From Embleya sp040605455 (GTDB taxonomy: Bacteria; Actinomycetota; Actinomycetes; Streptomycetales; Streptomycetaceae), in the NCBI RefSeq assembly GCF_040605455.1, contig NZ_JBEXCV010000107.1, positions 1 through 31,971 on the forward strand: a stretch of DNA of 31,971 nucleotides, written 5' to 3'. The notes under the pieces are model-generated. The model was not told the origin of the DNA. It did not search any database and was given only the letters and a program-made list of their open reading frames with translations. Below are positions 31,221 through 31,971 of this stretch, in pieces (within the stretch, counting starts at the first letter, position 1; each line of letters begins with the position of its first letter). Position numbers and translations under genes: made by a program.

Positions 31221-31971
31221 ATGACTGTCATGGCGACACGTACGGGGCTGGGCTGGGAGCACGGGATCGACGATGTACCGTCCGCCGTCGCATTGTCGGG
31301 CGGATTGTGCGTGGTCGCGGGAGCCGCCGGCGAGGTTCGACTGCTCGACGCGGCAACCGGGCAACTACAGGCCCGGATCGTGTTGCCGGGCGGGGTCTAC
31401 CGCACCGGCTTCTCGCCCGACGGCACCGTGGTCGCCCTCGCGGGCCCCACGGGGTACGCGCTGTGGCGGGTCACCGACGGCGCGCTGCTGATGCGCACGC
31501 CGGGTCTGCCCGCGCGGTTCGTGTGGTCCGCGGGCAACCGGTGCGCGGTGTCCTTCGGCGGCGCGGTGCGGGTCTACGCGGGCGACACCGGCACCGAGTC
31601 GTGGCGGGCCGTGGACGGACCGGTCCGGGTGGACGACGTGGTCTGGGTCGACTCGATCGGTGGGCTCGCCGTGGCGCTCGGCGGCGAGGTGCACATGTAC
31701 GGGCCGCGCGGGCGGACGAATGTGTGGACCTACCCGATCCCGGTGCGGGTGCTCGCGGGCGCGCCGGACGGCGCGTGGTTGTGCGCGGCCGGCGACGTGC
31801 CGGGCGTGCACGTGCGCGGCGTCGGTGGTACGCACGAGGACCTCGGCGCGGCCGGCACCGCGCCGGTGGCGGGACTCGCACTGGACTCGGGCGGGCGCTG
31901 GTTGGCCGCGGAGGACCGGGCCGGACTGACCGTGTGGGACCTCGCCGCGGCATGCCCTCGTTCGCGAACAT
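31221..31971 (+). CDS. WD40/beta-propeller repeat protein (5' part, runs off the window)
   Basis: The frame from the ATG at 31221 is open to the right edge (250 codons, no stop). It reads as repeated propeller blades: AGAAGEVRLLDAATGQL, FSPDGTVVALAGPTGYALWRV, GGAVRVYAGDTGTESW, ALGGEVHMYGPRG and LDSGGRWLAAEDRAGLTVWDL. The WD-like endings (LWRV, VWDL) and small-residue/Gly turns are typical. The ATG has aaggggg six bases upstream. No signal peptide or kinase domain is visible in the part present, so it is probably cytoplasmic, perhaps a scaffold. The C-terminal half is missing, so the full domain set is unknown. Confidence 0.8.
   Translation, partial: MTVMATRTGLGWEHGIDDVPSAVALSGGLCVVAGAAGEVRLLDAATGQLQARIVLPGGVYRTGFSPDGTVVALAGPTGYALWRVTDGALLMRTPGLPARFVWSAGNRCAVSFGGAVRVYAGDTGTESWRAVDGPVRVDDVVWVDSIGGLAVALGGEVHMYGPRGRTNVWTYPIPVRVLAGAPDGAWLCAAGDVPGVHVRGVGGTHEDLGAAGTAPVAGLALDSGGRWLAAEDRAGLTVWDLAAACPRSRT

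Overview
The window looks like chromosomal DNA from a high-GC Gram-positive filamentous actinomycete, probably of the Streptomycetales type (Streptomyces, Kitasatospora or Embleya-like). Codon third positions are almost all G or C and GTG starts are common. The gene content also fits: a hopanoid locus in actinomycete order, a SigB/SigF-type and a SigR-type sigma factor, a deazaflavin (F420)-type oxidoreductase, a TerD protein and several Tat or lipobox lipoproteins. The species cannot be told from sequence alone. No tRNA, rRNA, CRISPR array, transposase or prophage gene was seen.

Layout. (1) 1-3688: the end of a peptide/nickel-type ABC importer operon, with a truncated gene having a Pro-rich tail, a lipoprotein substrate-binding protein and two ATPases, all joined by 1-4 base overlaps. 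Any permeases must lie to the left. (2) 3689-4247: a long leader or intergenic stretch with hairpins. (3) 4248-12480: a hopanoid operon, hpnC-hpnD-hpnE-polyprenyl synthase-shc-hpnG-class III aminotransferase. It should make FPP, then presqualene diphosphate, hydroxysqualene, squalene and hopene, and then process the C35 side chain. The radical-SAM gene hpnH, which makes the HpnG substrate, is absent, as are ispG and dxs. (4) 12519-14641: an inverted repeat, then two translationally coupled amidohydrolase-superfamily genes. The first has lost most canonical metal ligands. (5) 14730-18524: an SDR (-), an unknown four-helix membrane protein (+), a DDN-like nitroreductase-fold protein (+) with a good promoter, and a MatB-type malonyl-CoA synthetase (-).

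(6) 18817-21953: a lipoprotein (+), a TerD protein (+), a SigR-like ECF sigma factor (-) with no adjacent anti-sigma gene, and a small lipoprotein (-). (7) 22329-25703: pyruvate carboxylase, followed by a strong hairpin terminator. (8) 26068-26955: a SigB/SigF-family sigma factor. (9) 27118-30159: a PIG-L-fold deacetylase with an altered active-site motif, then a DHA2-type MFS exporter divergent from a MarR regulator. A perfect 37-bp palindrome lies between the last two and covers the -35 region of both promoters. (10) 30280-31971: a membrane-anchored Pro/Ala/Glu-rich protein (-) and the start of a beta-propeller protein that runs off the right edge (+).

The best-supported system is the hopanoid operon. 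The items most worth a second look are the missing hpnH, the coupled amidohydrolase pair with a degenerate member and an upstream operator, the exact 37-bp palindrome, and the orphan SigR-like factor with a possible N-terminally extended form.
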